From: Chloroflexota bacterium
GTDB taxonomy: Bacteria; Chloroflexota; Anaerolineae; Promineifilales; Promineifilaceae
Reading direction: 5' to 3'
DNA: 64,000 nucleotides
Assembly (NCBI GenBank): GCA_022616275.1
Contig: JAKEFB010000061.1
Coordinates: 49,712 to 113,711, forward strand
A program made the translations under genes and the position numbers. Shown here piece by piece: positions 28,252 through 36,451 of this stretch. Below the pieces are notes generated by a model. It did not search any database. It saw only the letters and a program-made list of their open reading frames with translations, and had not been told where the DNA came from. The stretch's first letter is position 1; each line of letters starts with the position of its first letter.

Positions 28252-28392
28252 GCCTGCTTGCCTCGTTTTCTCATCGTTCTCACCCACTTCTACGGCCGTT
28301 GACAAGGCCTGCATTATAAACCATCTGCAAAAAGGTCATGTAAGATTCCGCCCAAGGATCATTCTGAGCGTCCCCACGGCCGCCGTTCCCTG

Positions 28393-28480
28393 AGCAAAGA
28401 ACCCTTCCCCGGTCATGCTGAAAGCCCCCAAGCCCAGAGGCCATTCCATCAGCAAAGCACCCTTCCCCGGTCATGCTGAA
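28393..28480. repeat. Two 30-bp direct repeats with GGTCATGCTGAA end
   Basis: AGCAAAGAACCC and AGCAAAGCACCC each run on through TTCCCCGGTCATGCTGAA (28393-28422 and 28451-28480). The second is followed by CGGAGTGAAGCATCC, resembling dispersed GTCATNCTGA repeats of many genomes. Confidence 0.65.
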
Positions 28481-28549
28481 CGGAGTGAAGCATCCCTATA
28501 GCCGCACACTAATCAGAACAATCAGTTTCTGAATAGTCACGCAGGGATT

Positions 28550-28600
28550 CATCGCCATCGCCATCGCCATCGTAATCGTAATCGAAACTCGATTGCGCAC
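28550..28600. repeat. Hexamer repeat CATCGC/AATCGT with inverted tail
   Basis: Three CATCGC-type units, two AATCGT units, then AATCGAAACTCGATT. The block GCAATCGTAATCG with CGATTGCGCAC recurs inverted at 42076-42104. Confidence 0.65.
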
Positions 28601-28638
28601 CTTGTTTCTAAGTAGCGGACTCTTCGCCATTACCCGGC

Positions 28639-28702
28639 AGTGCCTGGCACGGGGCGAATGGCCTTGGATTAACCAGATTATTTCTGCCCCGTGCCAGGCA
28701 CT
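28639..28702 (-). repeat. 64-bp palindromic repeat, copy C
   Basis: Same arms as copies A and B, with the core in reverse orientation (GAATGGCCTTGGATTAACCAG). It ends 9 bases before the stop of the truncated antitoxin-like frame. Confidence 0.85.
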
Positions 28703-28710
28703 TAGCCCGC

Positions 28711-28791
28711 TCAACCCAATTCGTAAAACGCCTCTAGTTCCGCTTCGTCGAGCCTATCAAGTTCAAGAAGGATTCTTTCTTTAGCAGTCAT
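28711..28791 (-). pseudogene. N-terminal remnant of a small antitoxin-like gene, copy 2
   Basis: The frame MTAKERILLELDRLDEAELE ends 6 codons later. The pattern RILxELDxLxExELExxYE is that of short addiction-module proteins (DUF2281-like). It stops close to palindrome copy C, so the repeat or its insertion may have cut the gene. The upstream DNA matches copy 1. Confidence 0.45.
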
Positions 28792-28882
28792 TTTTCACCT
28801 GCCTCAAGCATATTGCGCTGAGTATACCACCGGCCAATACCATCCTGACACCGCCGGTTGGGTCTATGGTATACTTTCACAC

Positions 28883-29037
28883 TCAGCAAATCCAAAGTCT
28901 GCTCATAGGAGATTGGCAAATCCCCGGCTGTAACGAGCCAAAACTGGATCTACTGAGACTCAGTAGATCCAAAATCTGCTCATAGGGGATTTGCCAATCC
29001 CCGGCTGTAACGAGCCAAAATTGGATCTACTGAGACT
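28883..29037. repeat. 77-bp tandem duplication with internal palindrome
   Basis: Two units (28883-28959, 28960-29037) share ATCTGCTCATAGG, CCCCGGCTGTAACGAGCC and GGATCTACTGAGAC. At the junction GGATCTACTGA (28946-28956) pairs with TCAGTAGATCC (28960-28970). A TATACT box lies just upstream at about 28870. Confidence 0.7.
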
Positions 29038-29058
29038 TCGAGAGAAACAACCCTGTGA

Positions 29059-29583
29059 GTGATTACCAAAATAAAGGTAGATGTGAAAAAAGGAAAATTA
29101 GATAAAAGGCTGGCGGCTGCCAAATATATTTCTGTTGGTGGCTCGCCGTCTGATTCAACAGCAACCTTGTGTATTTACGCCGACGATATTGACCTGCTGG
29201 CCTTGACTAACAGCGTCGGCTGCCAGCCAACGAAAGCGCGCCGCAAGGGAGAAAAGGACGTCGAGCGATCCAGGGTTCGACCTGCGCCTATAGGCCAATG
29301 GTTTCTAGCAGCGCCGGAAGGATTACCATTTACCGAAAAAATCGAATTCCTGCTTGAAGCCACTGCATCTAATCCCGAAGTATGGCGCCAGATTCGCCAG
29401 TCACACGACATTCAATTACGGTGCTCTATTTCTCTTCATTCCTGGACAGAAGGATTTACTTTTCCGGTAGAAATGACGGCCGAACTGGCCAACCGGCATT
29501 GGGAATTCTCGCTCTCAATGTACAGCGCCGAAGGCGAGGAAATCGTTGAAGCCTTCTTAAACAAAGGAAAGGATTTGCACTAA
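29059..29583 (+). CDS. DUF4279-like protein, copy 2
   Basis: The 174-residue paralogue of the 25.6-kb gene has the same layout: TLCIYADDID, CQPTKARRKGEKD, IGQWF, LHSWTEGFTFP and SAEGEEIVEAFLNKGKD. It keeps a plausible N-terminus, MKKGKLDKRL from GTG 29083 with AAAGG 4 bases upstream; GTG 29059 is the longer option. Function unknown. The gene plus its downstream palindrome form one duplicated unit with copy 1. Confidence 0.65.
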   Translation: MITKIKVDVKKGKLDKRLAAAKYISVGGSPSDSTATLCIYADDIDLLALTNSVGCQPTKARRKGEKDVERSRVRPAPIGQWFLAAPEGLPFTEKIEFLLEATASNPEVWRQIRQSHDIQLRCSISLHSWTEGFTFPVEMTAELANRHWEFSLSMYSAEGEEIVEAFLNKGKDLH

Positions 29584-29621
29584 ATTGAACGCTCTCGCCT
29601 GGGCGCAAGCTGTTACCCGGC

Positions 29622-29685
29622 AGTGCCTGGCACGGGGCGAACGGCCTCAGATTAACCAGAGTAGCTCTGCCCCGTGCCAGGCACT
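29622..29685 (-). repeat. 64-bp palindromic repeat, copy D
   Basis: Same orientation as copy C and the same distance behind a DUF4279 gene as copy B. Confidence 0.85.
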
Positions 29686-29759
29686 CAGCCCTACCTCACC
29701 ACCATCAGGTAAGATTCTGACCGTTTTGGGCATATATATAGTTGATGAACTACTTCGCT

Positions 29760-29788
29760 TTGGTCACTCTCCTGGAGTCGAATATACT
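29760..29788 (+). promoter_or_regulatory. Promoter of the DUF262-HEPN operon
   Basis: TTGGTC (29760-29765), 17 bases, TATACT (29783-29788). Transcription from here gives a leader of about 145 bases containing the terminator switch. Confidence 0.55.
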
Positions 29789-29848
29789 TACCCAAAATAA
29801 ATAACGCTCCAAGGCGCGTCAACACCTTGAGATAATTACCTAGCCGAG

Positions 29849-29920
29849 TCAGCGGCCAGGTCAAATCCAGATTAGCACCATCGGCCGCTGACAACATACT
29901 ATCAGCGGCCTATTTTTCTT
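29849..29920 (+). promoter_or_regulatory. Terminator/antiterminator switch in the DUF262 leader
   Basis: Three segments: A TCAGCGGCC (29849-29857), B GGCCGCTGA (29883-29891) and C TCAGCGGCC (29902-29910), then TATTTTTCTT (29911-29920). B can pair perfectly with either A or C. B:C plus the T-run is a textbook intrinsic terminator; A:B would prevent it. It ends 21 bases before the DUF262 start, between the promoter and AAGGAG. No known riboswitch class was recognised. Confidence 0.7.
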
Positions 29921-29941
29921 AGCCAGCAAGGAGTTTATCAA

Positions 29942-31057
29942 ATGTCACTGCCCTTTGACGTCGCACCTTACACAATTAGCGATTTCTTGGAATGGGATGC
30001 CAGCCGTCAACTTATCCTTACACCTAAATTCCAACGACGTGATGTTTGGAGCCCAAAGGCGAAATCTTACTTGATTGACACAATACTCCGCGAACTGCCC
30101 ATCCCTCCTCTTTTCATCAGAGTGAGGATTGACACAAGCCTAAGGCGAGCAGTCCGTGAAGTAGTTGATGGCCAGCAACGGCTACGGACGGTACTAGGTT
30201 ATATCCATGGCGATTTTCCCGTAATGGAAGTCCACAATTCCCGATTTGCTGGTTTGCATTATGCGGAGCTACCTGAAGACATACAAGAACAATTTCTTGG
30301 TTATCCGTTCACAGTAAATCTTTTGCGTGATGTTAGCGACGCAGATGTTCTAAATATCTTTGCTCGAATGAATACTTACACTTATCCGCTAACGGCTCAA
30401 GAGCTTCGCAATGCCGAATTCTTCGGTGTATTCAAACAGACAATTTACAGACTTGCTCATCAGCACTACGCATTTTGGCTAAACAACAACATCTTAACCA
30501 ATCTCAAAATTGCCCGAATGGCGGATGCTGAATTGGTGTCTGAACTAGTGGTGTCAATGCTTGATGGAATACGACAAACTAAATCAGCGGATCTCAGAAA
30601 CTTCTATGAAGGTTACGATGACAGCTTCCCCCAGTCACAAAGGGTTGAGGAAGAATTCGGGGAAACTATAAACATCATCGGAAATCTTTTCCCTAATTCC
30701 TTGAGGGGGACACAATTTAGCAGGGGTCCCCTCTTTTACAGCCTATTTTGTGCAGTATACGATGCTAAATTCGGGCTTCCAAATTCAAAGCAATCTCGCC
30801 TTTCGTTTTCGTCGAGACAGAGTGAGGTCGTAATACGAGGACTTAATAGGCTAGACGAAATCGTAACGCGAATCTTAGCGGCAGCACCGACGGCCAGGGC
30901 TGCCACCATAGCGGCCCTCATTGAAGAAAAACCAACCCAGAACGAATATCTTGCATTTATAGATGCTACCCGCCTAAGCACAGCAGACGTCGGAAAACGT
31001 CGATTGCGACATGACTTTCTATGGAACTACGTGCTCGAGGCTGCGATCAAAGCTTGA
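29942..31057 (+). CDS. DUF262-domain protein (ParB-like nuclease fold)
   Basis: The 371-residue protein has ILTPKFQRRDVWSPKAKSYL and REVVDGQQRLRT (DGQQR at 76-80), the nucleotide-handling motifs of DUF262, found in GmrSD-type restriction enzymes and many defence proteins. The all-helical remainder lacks the DUF1524 His-Asn-His nuclease, so it is the DUF262-only form. AAGGAG sits 8 bases before the ATG. The gene is AT-richer than the surrounding core genome, a sign of transfer. It is followed after 31 bases by a HEPN gene, its likely effector partner. Confidence 0.82.
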   Translation: MSLPFDVAPYTISDFLEWDASRQLILTPKFQRRDVWSPKAKSYLIDTILRELPIPPLFIRVRIDTSLRRAVREVVDGQQRLRTVLGYIHGDFPVMEVHNSRFAGLHYAELPEDIQEQFLGYPFTVNLLRDVSDADVLNIFARMNTYTYPLTAQELRNAEFFGVFKQTIYRLAHQHYAFWLNNNILTNLKIARMADAELVSELVVSMLDGIRQTKSADLRNFYEGYDDSFPQSQRVEEEFGETINIIGNLFPNSLRGTQFSRGPLFYSLFCAVYDAKFGLPNSKQSRLSFSSRQSEVVIRGLNRLDEIVTRILAAAPTARAATIAALIEEKPTQNEYLAFIDATRLSTADVGKRRLRHDFLWNYVLEAAIKA

Positions 31058-31088
31058 AGTAGATAACCAACTTGAGGAAGCCTAATTA

Positions 31089-31727
31089 ATGCCTGCGATA
31101 GGAGTTGAACACTGCCTCAGAGATTTTGAAAGGAGTGTACAAACCTCCCTCAACCTCGTAAATGATGCCCATAGCTTCAAAATGCCACAAACGAATGGCC
31201 GTTGCCACCACATTGGAATTCGTCGGGTTGAACTATTTGCCGGTTTAGCCCTAATAAGAATCCACCTGTCCTGGGAAACCTTTCTGGAGTCCGTATTTGT
31301 GCGGTATCAATGCGGAGCTATATCACCATCGGGTTTCACTCCCAGACTTCTTTTCGCTCCTGAACACTCTATTGAGAAAGCGATGTCTACACTTTTGGGG
31401 GCAAAAGATTATCTAAGTTGGACACATTCCAGTGCAATAGTTCGTGCAACGCGTCATTTTCACCGTGGTGAACCGTTTCAAACAAGTCTCTACGCAGTGG
31501 AACTAACACTCCAAGATATTGTGGCAGTTCGTAATCGTTTTGTGCATAGATCCGATTACTCTGCACAGCAATTCCACTCCGTTGTAAAACGTGTTTTTGG
31601 TTTCACGCCACGAGGAATAAACCCAGGTCGCTTTCTGTTAAAGAAAGACCCAACAGGTAGTGGGCTGACTTTCCTGGAGATTTACGCTAACACTTTACTG
31701 GGCGCTGCTAATTTGATTGTGCCTTAG
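31089..31727 (+). CDS. HEPN-like putative ribonuclease partnered with DUF262
   Basis: The 212-residue, mainly helical protein carries RNRFVH at 148-153, the Rx4H catalytic motif of HEPN RNases, in the expected position near the C-terminal third. The rest resembles the large HEPN families found beside DUF262 or other HEPN genes in defence islands. It would act as a translation-blocking RNase once freed from control. AGGAAG lies a few bases upstream of the ATG. Family assignment rests on the motif and context. Confidence 0.6.
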   Translation: MPAIGVEHCLRDFERSVQTSLNLVNDAHSFKMPQTNGRCHHIGIRRVELFAGLALIRIHLSWETFLESVFVRYQCGAISPSGFTPRLLFAPEHSIEKAMSTLLGAKDYLSWTHSSAIVRATRHFHRGEPFQTSLYAVELTLQDIVAVRNRFVHRSDYSAQQFHSVVKRVFGFTPRGINPGRFLLKKDPTGSGLTFLEIYANTLLGAANLIVP

Positions 31728-31893
31728 TACACCTATCCAAGAGCACTTGCTGAGCGCAGATTAATGACGGTTAAGCACCCATGCAAGGTTCAATACCTGC
31801 CATCTCAAACCCCTCCCCGGCCGTCCTGGCCTGTGCCCTTCACCTGGCGGCCGGCCACATAAGCTTCCACCCGTCTTCACTAACGTACCTACA

Positions 31894-33509
31894 GTGGACA
31901 ACGACCTCACCCACCTGCGCAACTTCATCACCACCCACTACACCCTCGAAGAACTCAACACCCTCTGCTTCGACCTCGGCCTCCGCCACGACGCCCTGCC
32001 CGGCCAGGACATTCAGACCAAGACCCGCGAACTGCTCCTCCACCTCGGCCGCCACCACCGCTTCCTTGACCTCCTAGCTACCCTCGAACGCGACCGGCCG
32101 GACCCCTTCCACCAGGCCGGTCTCTGCGCCGGCCCGGCTGCGGCCGGCGCCTTGCAGGCCGCTCTGCCTGCCCTCGACGGCGACGCCCAAACCGCCGAAC
32201 AGTTGGCTCGCAACCAACGCATCAGCCAGCACCTCCTTCAGAAAGTCCGGGCCATCTGGATTCGCGGCGTCCTGGACAACAACCTCCACCAGGCCGCCCG
32301 GCTGGAGCTTGGTCTGGCCGAAAAAACCGGCGCGGTCGAGCGGCCCTGGGCCATGGCCCTCGAACGGCCGGGCCGGGCGGAGCGCCCCCTGCCCCCCGGG
32401 ACAAAAATCGCCACCGTTTTCCGCGAGCTGCTGGGCGCCATGCTCATCCTCGGCGACCCCGGCAGCGGCAAGACCATCACCCTCCTGGAGCTGGCCGAGA
32501 CCCACTTGCAAGAAGCCGAGGACCACCCCGGCCGGCCGGTCCCCCTCGTTTTTAACCTCTCCTCCTGGGCCAGAGAGCGGCCGCCCCTGGCCGAGTGGCT
32601 AGTGGAGGAGTTGTTCCTGGTCTACGGCGTCAGCCGCAAAGTCGCCCCCGCCTGGCTGCAATCCGCCAACTACGCCCTCCTACTGGACGGCCTGGACGAG
32701 GTCCAGCAGGAACACCGTGACGCCTGCGTCGCAGCCATCAACGCCTTCCACGCCGACAACGGCCTCACCCACCTGGCCGTCTGCAGCCGCACGGCCGATT
32801 ACGAGCAGTTGGCCGGCCGGCTCCGCCTCATGGGCGCCGTCGCCATCCGGCCCCTCACCCCCCACCAGGTAGACGCCTACCTGGCCGCCGGTGGCCTGCC
32901 CTTGGCCGCCGCCCGCGCCGAGGTCACCGCCGACCCCGACCTGCTGGCCCTGGCCCAGTCCCCGCTCATGCTCAACGTCATCGCCCTGGCTTATCACGGC
33001 CGCCCCCTGGACGAGCTGGCCGGGGGGACGCCGGCCGAACGCCGCCGCCAGCTTTTGGCCGCCTACGTCGAGCGCATGTTCGAGCGCCGGGTCCCGCCGG
33101 CGAAGTCGAACGCTCCCAGGCCATCCACTACCTCTCCTGGCTGGCCGGCCGGATGCAGGAAAGGTCGCAAACTGTTTACTACATCGAAAAAATGCAGCCG
33201 GCCTGGCTGGGAAAATACGAGCGCCGTTACCGGCTGGTTTTCGGGCTGGTTTTCGGGCTGGGTGTCGGGTTGGTTTTCGGGCTGGTTCTCGGGCTGCTTG
33301 TCGGACTGCTGTGGTTTGGCGGCCTTGGTGTCGTCCAGCACATCAGCTTGTGCTGGTTCCTCGCCCGCTACAACTATTTACCGCGGCGCCCCACAGAATT
33401 CCTCGACGCCATGGCCGGCCGCATCCTCCTCCGCAAGGTCGGCGGTGGCTACATCTTCATCCACCGCCTCCTCCTCGAATACTTCGCCAGCCTGGAAGAG
33501 GGCGCTTAG
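31894..33509 (+). pseudogene. NACHT NTPase with N-terminal effector-associated domain, single frameshift
   Basis: Residues 1-70 (LRNFITTHYTLEELNTLCFD, HHRFLDLLATLERDRP) look like effector-associated domain 7. A NACHT NTPase follows, with Walker A GDPGSGKT (about 187-194) and Walker B LLLDGLDEV (about 262-270). Near 33095-33101 one base appears missing: the frame shifts from VPPAKSNAP to GEVERSQAIHYLSWL. The second frame encodes a Gly-Leu-rich membrane segment and ends YIFIHRLLLEYFASLEEGA. Restored, the protein has about 538 residues, likely a membrane-linked STAND sensor in phage defence or programmed death. The GTG start lacks a ribosome site. The shift may be real or a sequencing error. Confidence 0.75.
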
Positions 33510-33750
33510 GCGGACAACGGCCTCGCCCACCTCCCTCCTGGGGCAAAAATCGCCACCGGCTTCCGCGAACTGCTGGGGGCCATGCTCATCCTCGGCGACC
33601 CCGGTAGCGGCAAGACCATCACCCTCCTGGAGCCGGCCGAGACCCTCCTGCAAGAGGCCGAGCGCCACCCCGGCCGGCCCGTTCCCCTCGTTTTCAACCT
33701 CTCCTCCTGGGCCAGAGAGCGGCCGGCCGCCCTTTCTCCCTCTGGCAACG
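33510..33750 (+). pseudogene. Second NACHT copy, P-loop fragment
   Basis: Directly after the first copy's TAG, in the same frame, the sequence reads LPPGAKIATGFRELLGAM, then GDPGSGKTITLLEPAET and FNLSSWARERPA. This nearly repeats the P-loop region at 32390-32580 of copy 1. Similarity stops at about 33750, where an unrelated gene in reverse orientation begins. Confidence 0.7.
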
Positions 33751-33773
33751 CCACCAGTCAGGTGTACGCTGTC

Positions 33774-34469
33774 TTAGGCGGCATCCTCCCGGTCTTTCGG
33801 CCATGATGCGCCTGTTTGCAGTGCTGTTGCATATTCCTGAAGCCGCTGGTCATCATGCCCACGGATCTGCATCAAGAAAGGAAAATCCTCTGGTGTGACC
33901 ATGAGTTTCGCCAATGGTTGAACAGGCGCGAGGCTTGCCAACTGTGCGAAATGGACTTCATTGGGGCCAAATGTGATCGGTGGCTGAAAAGTGAAGGTGC
34001 TGCGTGGCAAGAGATAGACTGTGCCCGTTCGCCAGGGTTGATTTGGAAGAGCCGCTTGGCTGACGGAGAAGACATAATATGGCCCGTGGAAGTTACCGGT
34101 CTCGTCGGCAAGGCGAACACAGGCATTGGTGATTGACGTCACACGCTCGCGATCGACGATGGCAAAGAACATGGCCCACAGCCCATCCGATGCAGCATAG
34201 ACGGCTTTCTGATTACCAAATTCGTTGAGGTCATTGGATTGGCGTGGCTCGAATAGGGTGATATTGGGATTACCGGAACCGTGCAAAGCGATGTCACGAT
34301 GATCGGCGATATGGCAGAGGAACTGCCACTTGGGCCAGGGCAAAGTGAACTGAATAGTGGGGCATCCGCCGGTGCTGAGAGTTGTATTGAGCAACTCATC
34401 AAAAGCAATCCGAGTTCCTTCGTCGAAGTTCTCGTTTGGGCGTGTCAGCCAATAATCCGGTAGCATCAT
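33774..34469 (-). CDS. Conserved-looking protein of unknown function, possible ADP-ribosyltransferase-like fold
   Basis: The 231-residue protein contains HGSGNPNITLFEPRQSND, FGNQKAVYAASDGLWAMFFA and GTVYLLPRSTF. The arrangement His-Gly, a loop, then a Tyr-Ala-Ala/Ser strand vaguely resembles the NAD-binding core of ADP-ribosyltransferase-like proteins; I give this only as a guess. No signal peptide or membrane helix. It lies in cargo DNA between NACHT fragments and shares a strand with the next two small genes. Confidence 0.55.
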   Translation of the reverse strand: MMLPDYWLTRPNENFDEGTRIAFDELLNTTLSTGGCPTIQFTLPWPKWQFLCHIADHRDIALHGSGNPNITLFEPRQSNDLNEFGNQKAVYAASDGLWAMFFAIVDRERVTSITNACVRLADETGNFHGPYYVFSVSQAALPNQPWRTGTVYLLPRSTFTFQPPITFGPNEVHFAQLASLAPVQPLAKLMVTPEDFPFLMQIRGHDDQRLQEYATALQTGASWPKDREDAA

Positions 34470-34575
34470 GTGTGTGACTCCATTACTTCAGCCGCCTAAC
34501 GGCTTGCGTTACCCGCTGGTGGGCGAGAGGAGAGAACGCCATTTTGACGGAACCAGCACAGACACCTTCCGCTGC

Positions 34576-35040
34576 CTACCTGACCTTCGTATATGTTACG
34601 TCGAAGTCGTGTTCCCAGGTCGAGTCGTTGCTGGATTTCTCCCAGTGGGCTGCGATGGTGTTCTCGTCGTGGCTGAATTTTCCTTCAAATCGTTGTGAAA
34701 AGCCTGGTGAGTTCCTCCACATCTTCCATGTACCATCCGAGAAACTCATCTCATACACTCTTGAAACTTTTCGAGCGTCATAGTAGAGCACTATGTAGTT
34801 GGGTGTTGATTCATCTCGGCTGATTAGCCAAATAGCATCCGGTGTGCCCGGCGGTTTGTTGCCCATGTACATAACGAGAAAGGCTCCGCCCTCCAACCAC
34901 TCAAATGTGACATGTCCCGTTGCGGTAGCTGAGGAACTAGGAAGGAAAGATGCATTTGACAACTCCATATCCCAATCACCGACTAATATTTCAAGGTCTT
35001 GGAGTGCAGGGTTTGGTGTTTGTGAAATACTCTTTTTCAT
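34576..35040 (-). CDS. DUF1579-like beta-barrel protein
   Basis: The 154-residue protein begins with LEILVGDWDMELSNASF and alternates strands (GHVTFEWLEGGAFLVMYM, YIVLYYDARKVSRVYEMSF, TWKMWRNSPGFSQRFEGKF), the pattern of DUF1579 and related lipocalin-like barrels. These may bind small hydrophobic molecules; no function is established. Start ATG 35040. Confidence 0.6.
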   Translation of the reverse strand: MKKSISQTPNPALQDLEILVGDWDMELSNASFLPSSSATATGHVTFEWLEGGAFLVMYMGNKPPGTPDAIWLISRDESTPNYIVLYYDARKVSRVYEMSFSDGTWKMWRNSPGFSQRFEGKFSHDENTIAAHWEKSSNDSTWEHDFDVTYTKVR

Positions 35041-35133
35041 TTTGTCTTTCTTTTTCGCGAATCAACGCCGGTAGATTGGGTGTGAGGGAGTACAGGAACA
35101 GTTCGTAATCCTCAGAGGTGCGGAAAGGCGCAC

Positions 35134-35403
35134 TCACACTGTCGCCTGAATCAGTCCTGCGAGGCTGGGCGCATTGCGCTGGAGCTGTTGAATCTCGTTA
35201 CGGTATTCGGCCTGTCGGGCGAGCCAGGTACGGTATACGCTGGCCCATTCTCCGAAGTCAAGTACCCAACTGTCATCTCCGGGTTCTTCGCCGCTCATAT
35301 AGGCAGGATAGAATGTTTCGGAACGCAGGCCATATTTGCGCTCGAAAGCCAGAAGCTCCTCCTCAAGGGCGTGAATATCCGCCAAGATCTCGCGAAGCAT
35401 CAT
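35134..35403 (-). CDS. Small helical protein, unrecognised
   Basis: An 89-residue protein starting MMLREILADIHALEEELLAF, mostly helical with probable coiled-coil, with a central FYPAYMSGEEPGDD loop. Size and composition resemble antitoxin-like or regulatory small proteins, but no toxin gene is adjacent. GAGAGGTG lies just before the ATG. Confidence 0.5.
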   Translation of the reverse strand: MMLREILADIHALEEELLAFERKYGLRSETFYPAYMSGEEPGDDSWVLDFGEWASVYRTWLARQAEYRNEIQQLQRNAPSLAGLIQATV

Positions 35404-35464
35404 GGTTCACCTCTCAACAAGTTTACAATGAAAGCTGAAGAATACACAACGGTTTATTTTCCGA

Positions 35465-35518
35465 TTCATCCACCGCCTCCTCCTCGAATACTTCGCCGGC
35501 CAGTCGGCCAACGGGTGA
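35465..35518 (+). pseudogene. NACHT C-terminal fragment (FIHRLLLEYFAG)
   Basis: Eighteen codons identical in pattern to the end of NACHT copy 1 at 33459-33507, then a stop. The fragment stands alone between two unrelated genes and marks a recombination joint. Confidence 0.65.
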
Positions 35519-35520
35519 CC

Positions 35521-36366
35521 TTACGTCACGGCCGCCGCGTTCAGCCGCCGCAGCGCCGTGTCCGTGGCCTCGTCCGCCGGGAAGAAGCTCTCGATGCGTA
35601 GCTCGTGAAGCGTAATGTCGTAGGGTGTCCCCAGGGTCGTCAGCGTTGTAAAGAACCTGAAGCGCCTGTCACCCTTTTGCATGTCAATAGCCAGAAACGG
35701 TGCGGCCGGCGCATCAAGATCGAGCGTTCGCCAGTTGCGAGGTACGCCAGGATACGCCAGCAGCTCGTCCAGGAGACGCCGGATCCCGGCGTCGGCGCTC
35801 CGCAGAAGATCGCGGTGGACCCACTGAATGAGAGCCGCCGCCGTCGCCTCCCAATTGGCGATGCAGGGCCGAAGCGCCTGAGGATGGCAGATGAGTCGAA
35901 GAGCATTCGGACCCAGCCTGTCGGCCGCCCCCGGCTCCAACAGTAACCCCATGAGCCGGCCAGCGCCCTCATTGGCGAGCAGAATGTTCCAGTAGCGGTC
36001 GAGCACGATGGCCGGATAAGGCTCCTGCTGCCGCAAGATGAAGTCCAGCGCCCGGCGGAATTGCGCCATCTCCGGGGCGTCGAGGCCGCTCTCGCGATAG
36101 ATTGGCGTGTACCCCGCGGCAGCGAGAAGGTCGTTGCGAGCGCGCGGCGGCACGTCCAAGACTTCGGCCAGGAGGAGCACCATCTCGCGGCTTGGGTGGC
36201 TCCGGCCCGTTTCCACGAAGCTGAGGTGGCGCGAGGAAATCTCGGCCTCCATCGCCAGGGTTAACTGGCTCATCCGGCGACGCTCTCGCCACTGCCTGAG
36301 TAACCGGCCCACCGAGCCGGGCGGTGATTCGTATACCACTTCTGTTATCCTCCGACTGAAGCTCAT
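35521..36366 (-). CDS. XRE-family regulator with MmyB-like ligand-binding domain
   Basis: The 281-residue protein has a helix-turn-helix at about 18-75 (LLRQWRERRRMSQLTLAMEA, SSRHLSFVETGRSHPSREMV), then the MmyB-type domain with YPAIVLDRYWNILLAN and NALRLICHP, a PAS-like pocket thought to bind fatty-acyl-type ligands. It is divergent from the MFS transporter gene with about 85 bases between the starts, so it probably represses or activates that gene. Confidence 0.88.
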   Translation of the reverse strand: MSFSRRITEVVYESPPGSVGRLLRQWRERRRMSQLTLAMEAEISSRHLSFVETGRSHPSREMVLLLAEVLDVPPRARNDLLAAAGYTPIYRESGLDAPEMAQFRRALDFILRQQEPYPAIVLDRYWNILLANEGAGRLMGLLLEPGAADRLGPNALRLICHPQALRPCIANWEATAAALIQWVHRDLLRSADAGIRRLLDELLAYPGVPRNWRTLDLDAPAAPFLAIDMQKGDRRFRFFTTLTTLGTPYDITLHELRIESFFPADEATDTALRRLNAAAVT

Positions 36367-36416
36367 CGCATCAAGTATATGTCATGATAACCCATCCGCC
36401 ATTACCTGGCTGGTAA

Positions 36417-36445
36417 TTGAGATGCTCCGCGGCGGCATCTATAAT
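36417..36445 (+). promoter_or_regulatory. Promoter giving a leaderless MFS mRNA
   Basis: TTGAGA (36417-36422), 17 bases, TATAAT (36440-36445). Initiation 7 bases after the -10 would fall on the A of ATG 36452, so the transcript would have no leader. This fits the lack of any ribosome site and decides the start codon. Confidence 0.7.
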
Positions 36446-36451
36446 CACAAC

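Noticed and set aside
25540-29690. Possible CRISPR array from repeated short sequences
   Set aside because: Repeats are palindromes, duplications and heptamers of unequal spacing without unique spacers; no cas genes in the window.
31780-31800. GGTTCAATACC resembling a tRNA T-arm
   Set aside because: No acceptor, D-arm or anticodon stem fits around it. I found no tRNA or rRNA gene anywhere in the window.
34480-34540. GCCTAACGGCTTGCG resembles one end of an integron attC site
   Set aside because: No matching GTTAGGC half-site with the right spacing is visible; AGCCG-CCTAA-CGGCT is only a short hairpin. No integrase is in the window.
36107-36451. N-terminal extension of the MFS frame
   Set aside because: It overlaps the divergent regulator gene, is basic and low in complexity, and precedes a consensus promoter.
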